From positions 1,984,001 through 2,048,000 of the forward strand of contig JAPFFF010000023.1 in NCBI GenBank assembly GCA_039105265.1: a stretch of DNA of 64,000 bases. Reading direction: 5' to 3'. How positions within the stretch are numbered: position 1 is the stretch's first letter; each line of letters starts with the position of its first letter. Position numbers and translations under genes: made by a program. The stretch comes from Tritrichomonas musculus. Taxonomy: Eukaryota > Parabasalia > Tritrichomonadida > Tritrichomonadidae. Below, piece by piece: positions 1-10,611 of this stretch. The notes beneath the pieces are model-generated. The model saw only the letters and a list, made by a program, of their open reading frames with translations, ran no database searches and was not told the DNA's origin.

Positions 1-325
1 ACATAGAGGATTGAGTAAATGGGCAGGTTTTAGTGTAACGCCAAAAATGGTAAATGATGATCCAGAACTTGAAAATTATATTGTGAGGAGGATATTACAA
101 GCTAACTGGGAAATTAAAAATAATGCAAGTTTTAATATTAATGATGGCGTAAATGTTAAAGTTTATAATATGACTGATAACAAAATGAAAAGAAGGTCGG
201 TAATAAGACCAGGAGAGTTTAAAGTTATTGGTAAAAAGAATGGATTATATGAAGTTGAAGGAAAACTTAATGGTGTAAGTGGTGAACCTCAATTATTACC
301 AAGATATTTATTAGATCCTATTTAA
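1..325 (+). CDS. Maverick/Polinton integrase, C-terminal fragment
   Basis: The reading frame is open from the window edge and ends at TAA (323-325), so this is only the tail of a larger protein. No ATG is needed; the frame reads HRG-LSKWAGF from base 2. The visible part ends in a small beta-rich module with a basic KRRS patch followed by RPGEFKVIGKKNGLYEV, as in the SH3/chromo-like C-terminus of retroviral-type integrases carried by Mavericks. Integrase inserts the element DNA into the host chromosome. The stop overlaps by 8 bases the end of the DNA polymerase gene on the other strand, a tight tail-to-tail arrangement typical of a compact mobile element. The catalytic DDE core lies outside the window, so the family call rests on the C-terminus and the neighbour. 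Confidence 0.7.
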   Translation, partial: HRGLSKWAGFSVTPKMVNDDPELENYIVRRILQANWEIKNNASFNINDGVNVKVYNMTDNKMKRRSVIRPGEFKVIGKKNGLYEVEGKLNGVSGEPQLLPRYLLDPI

Positions 326-3300
326 AATAATTTTCAATGTTTCCTTCTTCATAAGTTGTTTTTATTTTACGTTCAAATTTCTTTAAAGTTGATACTGTCA
401 TATTTTTGTTCATTGAAAAGCATGGTTGTCCTTTCGTTAAATCAAACGTTTGTGTGTTTCCATTAAATAAGGATTCATATAATTTCATGGGGTCATTACC
501 AAATTCTTTGTAGGCGTATTTAATAGAATTTTGCGTCAAACCTTTTCCTCGGATCATATAATCAATTTCTCCCGTTGAATCTTGCAATTTGTCAATGTAC
601 ATTTTCTTCATTAGAAAATATGACTCAATAGATTTTGGCATTTCATCATGACCATTAATAGTTGGAAAGTCACTGTGAAATTGACCCAAATTAGAACCAA
701 TTAATTCACGATTATATTTTTCTTTAAAACCATTAACAAGCCGTGGTAAATCATCAACTTCAATGTGCATTGAATCAGTATCTTGGTAATAAATGTGGCA
801 TCCTAAATCATAAGCTAAACACATTACTTCATTCATAATTCGTTTTGACATAGAAAGAACTTGAATACCAAGAAGTGAAAAGTTAAAATGATTTTCTATT
901 TGTTTAATAACTTTTACAGCATGTAATGGTGACTTTCTACCCTCAATTAATGTGTCTTCAATAATTTTATTATAGTTTTTGATCCAATATTTCTCGAAAT
1001 CGTCATCATTCATATATTTAATATCTTTATCAACTGGTTTCTCAATAGTTTTACCGTAGCATGAATTCATAATTAATTTATATAATTGTTGTAATGGGTT
1101 ATGTTGCTTCTTATATTCAAGTCTTTTATTAAATATTTTCTTAATTTCTTTTTGGATTGTATAATCACGTTTACCTGCCCAATAATAACCACGGATGAAT
1201 TCAAACTCTATTTTTTGAAATTCGATTAGGTCTTCTAATGATATATTATCAACAATTATATTTAATGTTTCACCTTCTTTTAAGTTATCGTCATTAAGAT
1301 TTAATCCGTTTACTTTACGAACAATGAGTGGGAATGGATAATGTTTATTAACTTTAGTAATTTTGATTTCGACGATGTAAGCACCTTGTTTTGAAAGGAA
1401 TTCAAGGTTTAATTGTTCAGGTTTGATAACTTCAGGTCTACCTTCAACAGTATATAAACGTGCCATATCTGAAGGATATAATGATACAGCGTCGAAATCA
1501 CAAAGTAGCTTTAATATATGCCATTTTTTATTGTAAGCAGTCATGCAACGTCCTCCATAAACAGCTTTGGAACAGAATTTACGAACATGACCACCTAATT
1601 TATAAAGGTTTTTATTGGGATAATAAACACGTTGATTAAATACTTCATTAGCGAGTGAAGAAATGGAAATGAAATTAAATGGGTCAATACTGAAATCTTT
1701 AATAAATTCATTTCTGAATTCATTAAATCCAAGTCTAAGGATGTTTACATCTTGTTTACAATAAAATTCTGCATATGACCACATGTCGAAATGGTTTTCA
1801 TCAATTCTACATTTAGGGATTTTATCAATGTTTGATTTAAATAATTCATAATCATCTGTTGTCCATTTTTGATCTTCATTTAAGCCTGCATCATTAATTA
1901 CTCCTTTGTTGGTATTTAATCTTTCAAGTGTGTAATATTTGTATGGGAAAATTTCTTTTTGAACATTAATGCCCAAATTAAACATAGAAGGTAATTGTGA
2001 AAGTTTACAATTCAACATTGGCAATGAATCTTTAAAGAAAATCTTTTTATCGTTATATTCAACCTTTGCCTGCATTAATTTTGTTCCTTTAATTATAGTA
2101 TTTTTGATATTAACTAATGACGAAAACATCCTAAAATCATATGCTAAATTGTGGAAATAAACAACTGCATTATCAGGTAAGAAATCAAGAAATTGTTTAT
2201 TACATGTTTTACCTTTAAAGCATTCATTAATTTTTCCATTTTGTGATTGAAGAACACACATAAATGGTTTATGAATATTACCTAAAACGTCGGCTTCAAA
2301 ATCAGCGTACCAATAAGTAGGGTCTGTTTTGTTTTCGCTTTCTTTAACAATTTTTGGAGCTATTAATTTTGTGCAATATTCAGGTTCATATTCTAAATTA
2401 ATATTTGTTAAATCTTTATCAAATTCATGATAGAAAACTGTTTTTAATATTCGATATTGACCATAAGTGATTGGATTAAAATATCCTTGCTTCATTAATT
2501 CACGGACTAAATTTGATGATGAAATATAATATCTGGTTTTCCTCCAATGGTCACTATTATATTCTTTATCGAATTTATCCTCGGTACATTCAATTAAATG
2601 TTTAATATAATAAGTACTAAATGGTGTTTTCTCTTCTATGAAATAATGGTCTTCATAAACGTTAAATGTATGGGTTCGTTGAGGTTCAGCATCTTTGACT
2701 CCCAAATATGATTTACGGACTTTGTTTTTGCATTGTTGAACCGTTGTCTTTTTATTTTTTCTATCGCTGCTGTCATCAATATATGATAATTTAATATGAA
2801 TCTTAAACTCTTGACATATTTTTTCAATTGAACCTTGTGATAAATACCTATTATTAATTCTTAATCGTATTTGATTTAAAATATCATCTGAATAATAACC
2901 TGTTTGTTTGAGAGCATAAACGAAGCAGCAATCATCCAATTCTTCACGTTGTTTAGCTGTTTTGGTAATTTTTGCTGGAATTTCAATGGTTTCATATTCT
3001 AAATCACCAGTTAAATTATCATAATAACTCCGAGTGAATTCTTTTGCTTCTTCAAGAACAGTTACTTTTTCATCCACTAATGAATCAAATATTTGAAGAC
3101 GTTTTAAATACTCAATAACTTTTTTAGGTACTTTATCATTAGCTATATAGTTAAAGAATGAACCACCGACATCTTTACGGACCCTATCTTTATGTAAATA
3201 TTTTGAAAATCTTAATGATGAAAATAATGACCAATCAGGTAATTCAGCATTGTCGCCACTATTGAATCCCGTAAATTCTGTCGGTATTTCGTCAAGGTCG

Positions 3301-4118
3301 AATATAAAATGTTCTTCAGTGAAATTTTCCATTAATTTATTATAAACTTCAGGTGTTAATGATTTAGAATGCCATTGACCTTTAACTTTAAATTCTATTT
3401 TGTATTTATCCATTGGTAATGGGTCTATATATTCTTGAAAGAAATTTTTAAGTAGTGGAAACATTAATTTTTTGCCTTTATTGTTTAAAAGTTCAAAATT
3501 AATTTCCCAATTAGTAGGTGTTTTATATAATGATTTCATCATATCATCCACTAATGTTTGTTGTTCGTCATCTAATTTTTGCCATTCTTTAAATGATTTA
3601 ATATTACGTAAATTAATATCTTTTGGTTTTTCTTCAGGGAAAAATTCCTCATCATTTAATGCATCAGCTGGTGGTGAATTATATAATAAATCACTTCTCC
3701 AAAATTCACGAATATCTTTGGAATGCTTCATTAATTCATCAAGAAATGAAGAATCTTTTTTATGTAAATCACGGTTGAATTTTTCACATAAACGTTTACG
3801 GTTGAAATCATCAAGTGAATCCTGAATTTTGTATTTATTTAAATTTTTGAATAAATAATCATCAGAATCTATGTAACGTTTAAGTGGCTTCGGTGATGGA
3901 ATATTTAAACCTTTCACGAACCAATACATGGAATTATAATTATTTTCTCCATCATATCCTTTATTTAAAATATCTGAAACTAACATTTCAATTAAATTTT
4001 CACGTAAATCATTTTCATTATCAAATTCATTTTTCCAATCATTAATTGTTAAATTTTCATTATATAATAAATTTGATAACTCAATTAATTTATTTGTTGG
4101 TGTATTGTCTAATGACAT
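318..4118 (-). CDS. Maverick protein-primed family B DNA polymerase
   Basis: This 1,266-residue protein should replicate the linear Maverick DNA by protein priming. The exonuclease motifs are visible: Exo I DFE (D606, E608), Exo II with N657 and D661, and Exo III YCKQD (D790). The polymerase motifs follow: motif A DAVSLYPS (D876), motif B K1014-LIMNSCYG, and motif C DTDS (D1113, D1115). All catalytic acids are present, so the gene looks functional. The roughly 600 N-terminal residues have no motif I can name apart from a stretch near 480-500 (VYEDHYFIEEK) that I recall from Maverick polymerases. The length is normal for Maverick polymerases. The gene converges on the integrase tail and is followed upstream by a small gene on the same strand. 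The start is the first ATG, just after a run of A/T. Confidence 0.93.
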   Translation of the reverse strand: MSLDNTPTNKLIELSNLLYNENLTINDWKNEFDNENDLRENLIEMLVSDILNKGYDGENNYNSMYWFVKGLNIPSPKPLKRYIDSDDYLFKNLNKYKIQDSLDDFNRKRLCEKFNRDLHKKDSSFLDELMKHSKDIREFWRSDLLYNSPPADALNDEEFFPEEKPKDINLRNIKSFKEWQKLDDEQQTLVDDMMKSLYKTPTNWEINFELLNNKGKKLMFPLLKNFFQEYIDPLPMDKYKIEFKVKGQWHSKSLTPEVYNKLMENFTEEHFIFDLDEIPTEFTGFNSGDNAELPDWSLFSSLRFSKYLHKDRVRKDVGGSFFNYIANDKVPKKVIEYLKRLQIFDSLVDEKVTVLEEAKEFTRSYYDNLTGDLEYETIEIPAKITKTAKQREELDDCCFVYALKQTGYYSDDILNQIRLRINNRYLSQGSIEKICQEFKIHIKLSYIDDSSDRKNKKTTVQQCKNKVRKSYLGVKDAEPQRTHTFNVYEDHYFIEEKTPFSTYYIKHLIECTEDKFDKEYNSDHWRKTRYYISSSNLVRELMKQGYFNPITYGQYRILKTVFYHEFDKDLTNINLEYEPEYCTKLIAPKIVKESENKTDPTYWYADFEADVLGNIHKPFMCVLQSQNGKINECFKGKTCNKQFLDFLPDNAVVYFHNLAYDFRMFSSLVNIKNTIIKGTKLMQAKVEYNDKKIFFKDSLPMLNCKLSQLPSMFNLGINVQKEIFPYKYYTLERLNTNKGVINDAGLNEDQKWTTDDYELFKSNIDKIPKCRIDENHFDMWSYAEFYCKQDVNILRLGFNEFRNEFIKDFSIDPFNFISISSLANEVFNQRVYYPNKNLYKLGGHVRKFCSKAVYGGRCMTAYNKKWHILKLLCDFDAVSLYPSDMARLYTVEGRPEVIKPEQLNLEFLSKQGAYIVEIKITKVNKHYPFPLIVRKVNGLNLNDDNLKEGETLNIIVDNISLEDLIEFQKIEFEFIRGYYWAGKRDYTIQKEIKKIFNKRLEYKKQHNPLQQLYKLIMNSCYGKTIEKPVDKDIKYMNDDDFEKYWIKNYNKIIEDTLIEGRKSPLHAVKVIKQIENHFNFSLLGIQVLSMSKRIMNEVMCLAYDLGCHIYYQDTDSMHIEVDDLPRLVNGFKEKYNRELIGSNLGQFHSDFPTINGHDEMPKSIESYFLMKKMYIDKLQDSTGEIDYMIRGKGLTQNSIKYAYKEFGNDPMKLYESLFNGNTQTFDLTKGQPCFSMNKNMTVSTLKKFERKIKTTYEEGNIENYFK

Positions 4119-4254
4119 ATTTTTATATTAGATAAAAAATAAAAAATAAAAAATTAATTAGATTTATTTTTTTTAAGACATGTGATATTAAAATAATTAT
4201 TCAATTAAAATTATAAAAATCAGGATTTTTACATACGACGAAAATAATTTTAAC

Positions 4255-4701
4255 TCACTTACTAATATTTTGAATATTATATTCTACAAGTCTTATTATA
4301 TCATCACATGATTCACTAAGTTTTTCATCAATTTCAGCAATGACATGTACATTAAATAATTTATTGATATATTCAGCTACTTCGAATAAAGGATGCCAAG
4401 CAGTACAAAACAAAATATAATTATCTTTTCGATATATATTATAACAAGCACCGAAATCATCAAAACCGCGAAAATAATCATAATAATAACCCCATAATTT
4501 ATTAACCAAATCTTTAAAGTATTCATCCCTATCATCATTATCATTTTTAATATACGCTTCATAATCATCATCCTCATAACATTTAAATATGCGATATTTC
4601 ATCTCTTCTTCATCTGTCAATTTATCTTCAAAGAATCTATACACAAAATCAGCAATTTCGACAGAATCGAAAGTCATTTTTGTGAATATTTCGTTAGGCA
4701 T
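4255..4701 (-). CDS. Small acidic protein, Api92/YubB ferredoxin-like fold (tentative)
   Basis: A 148-residue acidic protein lies on the same strand as the Maverick polymerase, 136 bases upstream of its start, and is probably a Maverick gene. Residues about 85-130 contain a Trp-Gly, then ILFCTAWHPLFEVAEYINKLF and VHVIAEIDE. This spacing resembles the C-terminal part of the YubB/Api92-like ferredoxin-like proteins of phages and plasmids, where a strand ending in TAW-xP precedes a helix and another strand. That assignment is pattern memory, not a search. No signal peptide or membrane segment is visible. Its function is unknown even in the bacterial relatives. The alternative is a Maverick-specific protein with chance similarity. 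Confidence 0.5.
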   Translation of the reverse strand: MPNEIFTKMTFDSVEIADFVYRFFEDKLTDEEEMKYRIFKCYEDDDYEAYIKNDNDDRDEYFKDLVNKLWGYYYDYFRGFDDFGACYNIYRKDNYILFCTAWHPLFEVAEYINKLFNVHVIAEIDEKLSESCDDIIRLVEYNIQNISK

Positions 4702-4904
4702 CGTTATTTCTTAGTAATAAAAATTAAAAAAATAAAAATTAATTAGATTTATTTTTAGACATGTGATATAAAAATAAATGATAAAATAATTTTATAATTT
4801 GTGGTGAACGTTTATTTATAAAAAAATTTTTTCGATTTGTGTGAGTATTCAAATTATCATACATTTCGGAAATAACGGATTTTAAAAATTTTATAATTTG
4901 TGAG

Positions 4905-5175
4905 AGTATTCAATTAATGCATTTTTGCAAATAACGGATTTTAAAAAAATTTTATAAAAATTTCCAAAATAATAACCGTAAAATCAGATTCAATTAATGC
5001 ATTTTTTCATTCAATTAATGCATTTTTGCAACTTTTATGATTTGAATGATTTCTCAATTAATGCTACTAACGAATTTTATGATTTGAATGATTTCTCAAT
5101 TAATGCATTTTTGCATTTTTGCTACTAACGAATATTATGAATTGAATGACTTCTCAATTAATGCATTTTCACATT
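4905..5175. repeat. Imperfect tandem array of a TCAATTAATGCATTTTT unit
   Basis: About six copies of the core TCAATTAATGCATTTTT occur between 4911 and 5170. They are separated by variable pieces such as CTACTAACGAATTTTATGATTTGAATGATT, itself present twice with changes (around 5055-5090 and 5120-5150). The array lies between the last Maverick-linked gene and the next host-type gene. It may be the terminal region of the Maverick or simply expanded satellite-like DNA; no gene overlaps it. Confidence 0.6.
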
Positions 5176-5332
5176 TACGTATAAAATTTATGATTTCAAT
5201 TTTTGACTTTTGAGATTTGAGGATGAAATTTATGAAAATCATTTATGAAGGGGTGATGAATCAGTGGTGTTGTAAAATTAAATAATATGTTCGTGTTTAA
5301 AGTTATGGTTTAAAATTCTTGAGTTACTGGGG

Positions 5333-5353
5333 TTTTAGACCGAAGGTCTAAAA
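5333..5353. other. Perfect 9-bp-stem, 3-base-loop palindrome
   Basis: TTTTAGACC, loop GAA, GGTCTAAAA forms a perfect hairpin. It lies 66 bases before the ATG of the following gene and just beyond the Maverick-side repeats. It could be a terminator-like structure, a scar of an element end, or chance. Confidence 0.4.
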
Positions 5354-5419
5354 TCACAGTAAATACATACGACGATTTTCCAATTTGGATTTTTATTGGC
5401 AAAACTATAAAATTATAAT

Positions 5420-7499
5420 ATGGATGGTTCTGATATAGAAATCCCCGAAGTTTCATTAGAGAATGATTTTACGATCATTTATAAAGGGAAAGAAGAAAAA
5501 GAAGGTCAGGTAATTGAGCCTATTGTAGAAATTAAAACTTCAAAATATGATTTTTTTCAGAAAACTCCGATATTTCAAGTCTAAAGCCTATGAATTTAAT
5601 CGAATTGATGAAATATTTATACATGATATATATTCTATTGATATATTCAAGTTGTTTATTAGCGCAATTACTGCAAAAAAGATCCATTTAACAGGAAATA
5701 ATTACTCAGATCTTTACAAACTCAGTTCGAAGTATCAATATTGCGAAATTCAACAGCAAATTGACTCATTTTCCCAAAATAGGCCAGATATCCAGCAAAT
5801 AATCGATAATTATTCGTTTGATGAAATTGATCCCTTCAAAGAAGAAAAGCTCTCCAAAAATCTAGACATATGCCTTCGTAACAGAAATATGGTCAATTTT
5901 CCAATTCCTCTTTTAAATCGCATTTTAAATTCTCCAAATCGAATAATAAATGATCATCATTTACTTTTCCAATTCATTAAAGAAGTTATTACCACAAATT
6001 CCAGCAACAATTCCAACAGTAACAATGAAGACGACTTCCAAATTCTTCTAGGCTCTCTTGATTACCTTCAAATGACAAATGAAGAGCTTGATGAACTTTT
6101 TGAGAGCCCGCACTTTTCCTGTATTTTTAACTGTCGAAATTCAAAGGAGCAAATGAAAGCATTCATCGAAGAGAGGAAGTTTAATAAGGAAAGAATGTCT
6201 CAGCTTGAAAGCCAAATGCTCGCTCTTAGCAATCTAATCACGCAAAAAATCAGTGATTTTGATTCTATTGAGAGAGAATCCAAAGAGAAGATTGAATCGA
6301 TGGAAAGAAGGCTCACACAAAGTGAAAATGATAGGCAAGATCTTCTCAATCACATCCAGGCACTGGAGGAAAAGATAAATGAGCTCGAAGAGAAGACAAA
6401 GGTAAAGCCAATTTCAGCGCTTGTCGAGTCAAACCAAATGATTAGAGGTGCGATAAACTTGGTCGAAGAGAACACAAAGCTTGACACTGAGAAGAGTAAG
6501 TTTGTGATTAATACAAGCAGCGAACAGGCACTCGGTGAGAATGCGTATGATGGCGGAGAAGCAATTAAGAGCCTTTCCCAAAACTTCTCTTTCGCAAAGC
6601 AGGCAGGAACTTACTACGTGCACGCGCTTGTCGTGGACAACCTAGGAAACAAAAAGGAGATTGTGAGTGGACCACTTCAGACAAACGGAGTGGTTCCTTT
6701 GACATTCGGATACACAGGAGCCGTCCAGTCAGCAACCCTCGAGCCAGGAAACTACAAACTCGAAGTCTGGGGCGCCGAAGGAGGCGAAAATAGTAATAAT
6801 AGTAATAAGAGCACAACACCAGGGAAAGGAGGCTATTCAGTTGGTACGTTATCATTGAGATCGAGGAAGAAACTTTACATCCATGTAGGTCAGAGTCCTA
6901 CTTCTGGAGCCGGAGGTTGGAATGGTGGAGGATCAACAAGACAGGATTATGCTGGAGGGGGAGGAGCGACAGACATTTCACTCTATGGATCAGAAGGAAG
7001 CAGCGACTGGAACAACACCAATCACTTGTACAGCCGCATTATCGTGGCTGGAGGCGGTGGTGGCTCAGGTCAAGACAGCCAACCACAGTGGCGTGCTGGA
7101 TGTGGAGGCGGCACCAGTGGCATGAATCCCGGAGGCAACAGCAACATTGAGGGCACCCAAACGAGAGCTGGAGCAAGCAACAAAATGACATCAGGACAAG
7201 GATTCGGCGTCGGAGGATCACAGACAAAATGCTGCTCAGGAGGAGGAGGAAGTGGCTGGTATGGCGGTTCTTCCTCCAACCTGAATAATGGGCATGGTGT
7301 TGGCGGTGCTGGTGGCTCTGGATACGTGTACTGCTCCTCAACAGCATCAAGCTATCCAAGTGGTTGTAAATTAGACTCTTCTTTTTATTTGACCAATGCG
7401 ACAACAATTGCAGGAAACTGTTCATTCCCCGATCCATCTGGCACAAGCAGTGAAACTGGACATAGTGGAAATGGATTTGCCAAAATTACGTTACTTTAA
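5420..7499 (+). pseudogene. BTB-like / coiled-coil / glycine-rich (ALK-type GRD) protein, frameshifted
   Basis: The protein reads from ATG 5420 (MDGSDIEIPEV) to a TAA at 5582, while the long continuation is in the +1 frame (650 codons to 7499). The two halves join naturally near 5576-5582, giving a BTB/POZ-like N-terminus ending in NYSDLYKLSSKYQ. A coiled coil follows at about residues 210-285 of the long frame (SQMLALSNL to INELEEK). Last comes a glycine-rich domain starting FGYTGAVQSATLEPGNYKL, with VWGAEGG, VAGGGGG and CGGG clusters like the ALK/LTK glycine-rich domain. Trichomonads have large families of this architecture, most without known function. Base composition rises in the glycine-rich half. 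A 7-T run at 5551-5557 lies near the junction, so a sequencing indel is possible. Otherwise it is a recent pseudogene. Confidence 0.75.
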
Positions 7500-8237
7500 T
7501 TATCTAGATGTTATTAAAATATACTTGTGTTGATAGATAAATAACATTATATATTACATAATATTTAAAAGAAAAACTTATAATTTTCAAATTATATAAA
7601 AAAAAATAGAAGTAAATCTACGAGATTTTAGGACACACTATATAGATCTGCTGAAAATCCTGCCATTAAGTTTGAAATATAATGGCACAAAGATTTTATT
7701 TCAATTGAATATAGTGGTATCATTTTTAAGATAGATGTATGTAAAGAATGAAAATGTTGATCTTATTAGAGGTATTTTAATGATCCTTTTAATGGGCCAT
7801 TTGTTGACAATACATAAATGGCATGATTCCAATAATTGTTCTGATAATAGGTTTGCTTTTGTTAAGTATTATTATTGCAATTATAATATTGCTTTTCATT
7901 AGTTTCTGTCTTTTTGCTATTGTAGAAATGGAGACAAGCCATTATTAGTAATAAAATAAAAATATGATTTATACTTGTTTTAATTTATTTATTACAATTA
8001 CAATTCATAAAATGATAGCTGCCAAGTATATTTGATGCTGAAGATATCTTTATAATAGAAAAGCTCTTTATGATAACGGAAAGTGTATTTCACGAAGGAT
8101 TGAATTGAAAATATTCAAATTATTGAAGAAATGGTTTCAAAAGAGAAAATATTTCTATATTCACTTTAATAAGATATTAGATATTAGATTTTTTATTTAT
8201 TTGCTTTAAATTTAATTCATATGAATCAAACCTTTAG
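7500..8237. other. Gene-free AT-rich intergenic DNA
   Basis: I see no supported gene, RNA or inverted repeat here. It separates two convergent genes and holds only short AT-rich runs. Confidence 0.6.
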
Positions 8238-10337
8238 TTAAGTAGTACTCTCTTGTTGTTGTTGGTTTTTTCCTTCTGATGTTTTTTCAGATTTATTTTC
8301 AGGACGATTAAGCTTTATTTTAATTAGATCATCAATATTATATCCAAGGTATTTGAGATCTCCTTCATGCTCAGGATGATATTCATACTCGTAATTTGTT
8401 TCATACTTGGCTGCAATTTCATTCATAAGTGCGCATCTTATTTTTTTACCATTGTATTTTCCAATGAATTCTTTAATAATAGGTTGATATACTTTTATTG
8501 TTTTTCCAATAATATCCGATAAATAAAAGTAAACTTTAATGAATTTTGGAGTAATTGATGATTTGTATCCCAAGTTAATTAAAGGATATGATTCCAATCT
8601 CTCCCAGTGTTTTCGGCATATTAAACAATCCAATTCAGTATCAATTCCTGCAACTAATGACCAATATGAATCTGATATTTCACCATCATATCTGGACAAT
8701 AATTCACCTTTTTTTATTATATTAGAGTATCCATCAGAAGTTGTTGATATTTTGGCAATTACTGTTAATTTTAAAGCTTCTTCTGGAGTTATTTCATCAC
8801 ATTCTTCATATTTTATCCCTAAATGATAATATTCTTCCAATAATCGAAGTGATTCTAAAGGATTTCCTTCAGTATTTCCATTATAATTTGCAATTTTGTA
8901 GCAATCACTAAAATTGAGATTTTCTTCAATTCCATACATACGTTTATATGTTTCGATAAAGGCATATGCTGCTGTGAAAGCTGAATTGACTTCACCATAA
9001 ATATATGATGTATTAACGTTCGTCTTTTTAAAAATTCTGTTTTGAATTTGACCTCCAAAATGTTGATTTAGATCCAATTTTGTTCTGGCTTCTCTTTTTA
9101 TTTTATTCGAAACTTTTAATCCTAACTTTACAAAATAATATGCATCAGCGAATGGATTGGGTTGATAATACTCATTATTAATTTTATCAATTGATTTATT
9201 ATTAGATATAATGCTCCAAATATAATTCCATTCATTTTTTTTAGCCAAATTATTATAATAATGAATTGGCAAAGGAAGTTCTTTAGGACGATTGAGAACA
9301 ATTTTTATCCATTCAGAAATTTTATAACCAATATATTTAAGATTACCACTTAATTCTGGATGATATTCACAAATATAATTTTGTTCATATGTTGCTGTAG
9401 TTTCATCCATGTTAACACACGTAATATCATGTCCTTTATATTTTCCAATGTATTCTTCACTAATTTGTGGATTATATGTTGATATTGTTTTTCCTTTAAT
9501 ACTATCTAGAGTGAAATAAACCTTAACAAAATCATGCCAGTGTGTTGCATATTCAGAAAAATTAACACAACTATCAGCTGTTAATGATCCCCATGAATTT
9601 TTAGATAAAAAACAATCTAATTGAAAATTATAACCATCAATTATCATTGCATGAGATCCATCTTCAGCGCCTTCTTGAAATGTTAAGAAATTTCCAGTTC
9701 CGAGTTGTTTCCAGCCTTTTTTACTTGTTGCAAAACGAACAATTACTGATAATTCCATGATATCTTCGATTTCAATTTTGTCAACTATTTGAAATAATAT
9801 TCCTAATTGAAATTTATCTTCAAGCCTCTGAAGTGATGTTATGACATTCCCACCATTTATATTATAACACGCGGTTTCAAAACATTCTTTAATAGTTGGA
9901 ATATATCTAACACCATAAATTCTACGAGCTGTGTTTATGTATGCCGCGGATGCAGCCATTGCATAACAAACACTATTATGTTGAATACATGTAGGGAATA
10001 TGTTCGTTGTCTTATAAAAATTATCAGAGATTTTACCTTGTGGTATTAGAGAATCAGGATATGGTTGATGAATATCTCCTAGTGTAGGAGATGGGTATAA
10101 TGATGGAATTATCCCACCTTTTTGTTTATTTAATATTGTAATTATTGCATTTTCCCTGATTTTGTATTTTGAAATCATGGACGAATCGCTAAGAACATTT
10201 TTTCCATATAATAAAACGAAATCCGATGTGCTTGTGTTTATTTTTTTCTTAATCTTCAGTTTAATATCTTTGACTGTTTCAGAAGTATTAATGCGCATTG
10301 GCATTATAGTTTTGGATGTTCTTAATAAAACATTCAT
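8238..10337 (-). CDS. Ubiquitin-like domain fused to a papain-like protease domain and a degenerate second copy
   Basis: Residues 1-75 align with ubiquitin, including LLYGKNVLSD and a terminal KQKGG (G74-G75). A papain-like (peptidase C1 type) domain follows. Its candidate catalytic residues are C124 in NSVCYAMA with Q119 nearby, H229 in DGSHAMIIDG, and N247 in KNSWG. A conserved module follows (EYIGKY to VLNRPKE, about 295-353). The whole protease plus module is then repeated (about 429-681), but the equivalent residues are N451, Y558 and K576, so the second copy cannot be a cysteine protease. No signal peptide is present, so it is probably cytosolic. The C-terminus is Q-rich. Its role may be to cleave or bind ubiquitin-type proteins, with the dead copy regulating or recognising substrate; this is inference. 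An initiator-like TCATTA lies 12 bases before the ATG. Confidence 0.8.
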   Translation of the reverse strand: MNVLLRTSKTIMPMRINTSETVKDIKLKIKKKINTSTSDFVLLYGKNVLSDSSMISKYKIRENAIITILNKQKGGIIPSLYPSPTLGDIHQPYPDSLIPQGKISDNFYKTTNIFPTCIQHNSVCYAMAASAAYINTARRIYGVRYIPTIKECFETACYNINGGNVITSLQRLEDKFQLGILFQIVDKIEIEDIMELSVIVRFATSKKGWKQLGTGNFLTFQEGAEDGSHAMIIDGYNFQLDCFLSKNSWGSLTADSCVNFSEYATHWHDFVKVYFTLDSIKGKTISTYNPQISEEYIGKYKGHDITCVNMDETTATYEQNYICEYHPELSGNLKYIGYKISEWIKIVLNRPKELPLPIHYYNNLAKKNEWNYIWSIISNNKSIDKINNEYYQPNPFADAYYFVKLGLKVSNKIKREARTKLDLNQHFGGQIQNRIFKKTNVNTSYIYGEVNSAFTAAYAFIETYKRMYGIEENLNFSDCYKIANYNGNTEGNPLESLRLLEEYYHLGIKYEECDEITPEEALKLTVIAKISTTSDGYSNIIKKGELLSRYDGEISDSYWSLVAGIDTELDCLICRKHWERLESYPLINLGYKSSITPKFIKVYFYLSDIIGKTIKVYQPIIKEFIGKYNGKKIRCALMNEIAAKYETNYEYEYHPEHEGDLKYLGYNIDDLIKIKLNRPENKSEKTSEGKNQQQQESTT

Positions 10338-10345
10338 TAAATGTC

Positions 10346-10351
10346 TAATGA
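10346..10351 (-). promoter_or_regulatory. Initiator-like TCATTA element
   Basis: On the minus strand TCATTA has its A at 10349, 12 bases before the ATG of the ubiquitin-like/protease gene. It fits the trichomonad initiator consensus TCA(+1)Y(T/A). Confidence 0.5.
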
Positions 10352-10611
10352 AATGTTGGAAATTTAAAAATTTTGTGGATAATAGAATTTAAAAAATTTT
10401 TGAAAATTGTCATAAATTTTTTCCAATTGGAAAATGAACTTTTTCAAAGAATTTTGTGGATAATTGAAAAATTGATTTTTTTGGAAAATATTTAAGATAA
10501 ATCTTCACAGAAGTATCAATATATGATATTTTTAGCTAAATTAATGTACGATATTTAGAAAATCTCAAAGTATTTTTTAAATCAAATTTAATATCAAATT
10601 ATTAAAAATTA

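Noticed and set aside
4905..5175. CRISPR-like array.
   Set aside because: Units are irregular, spacers are themselves repeats, and the genome is eukaryotic.
6429..7446. Several antisense and alternative-frame ORFs in the glycine-rich region.
   Set aside because: They result from the GC-rich glycine codons of the real gene.
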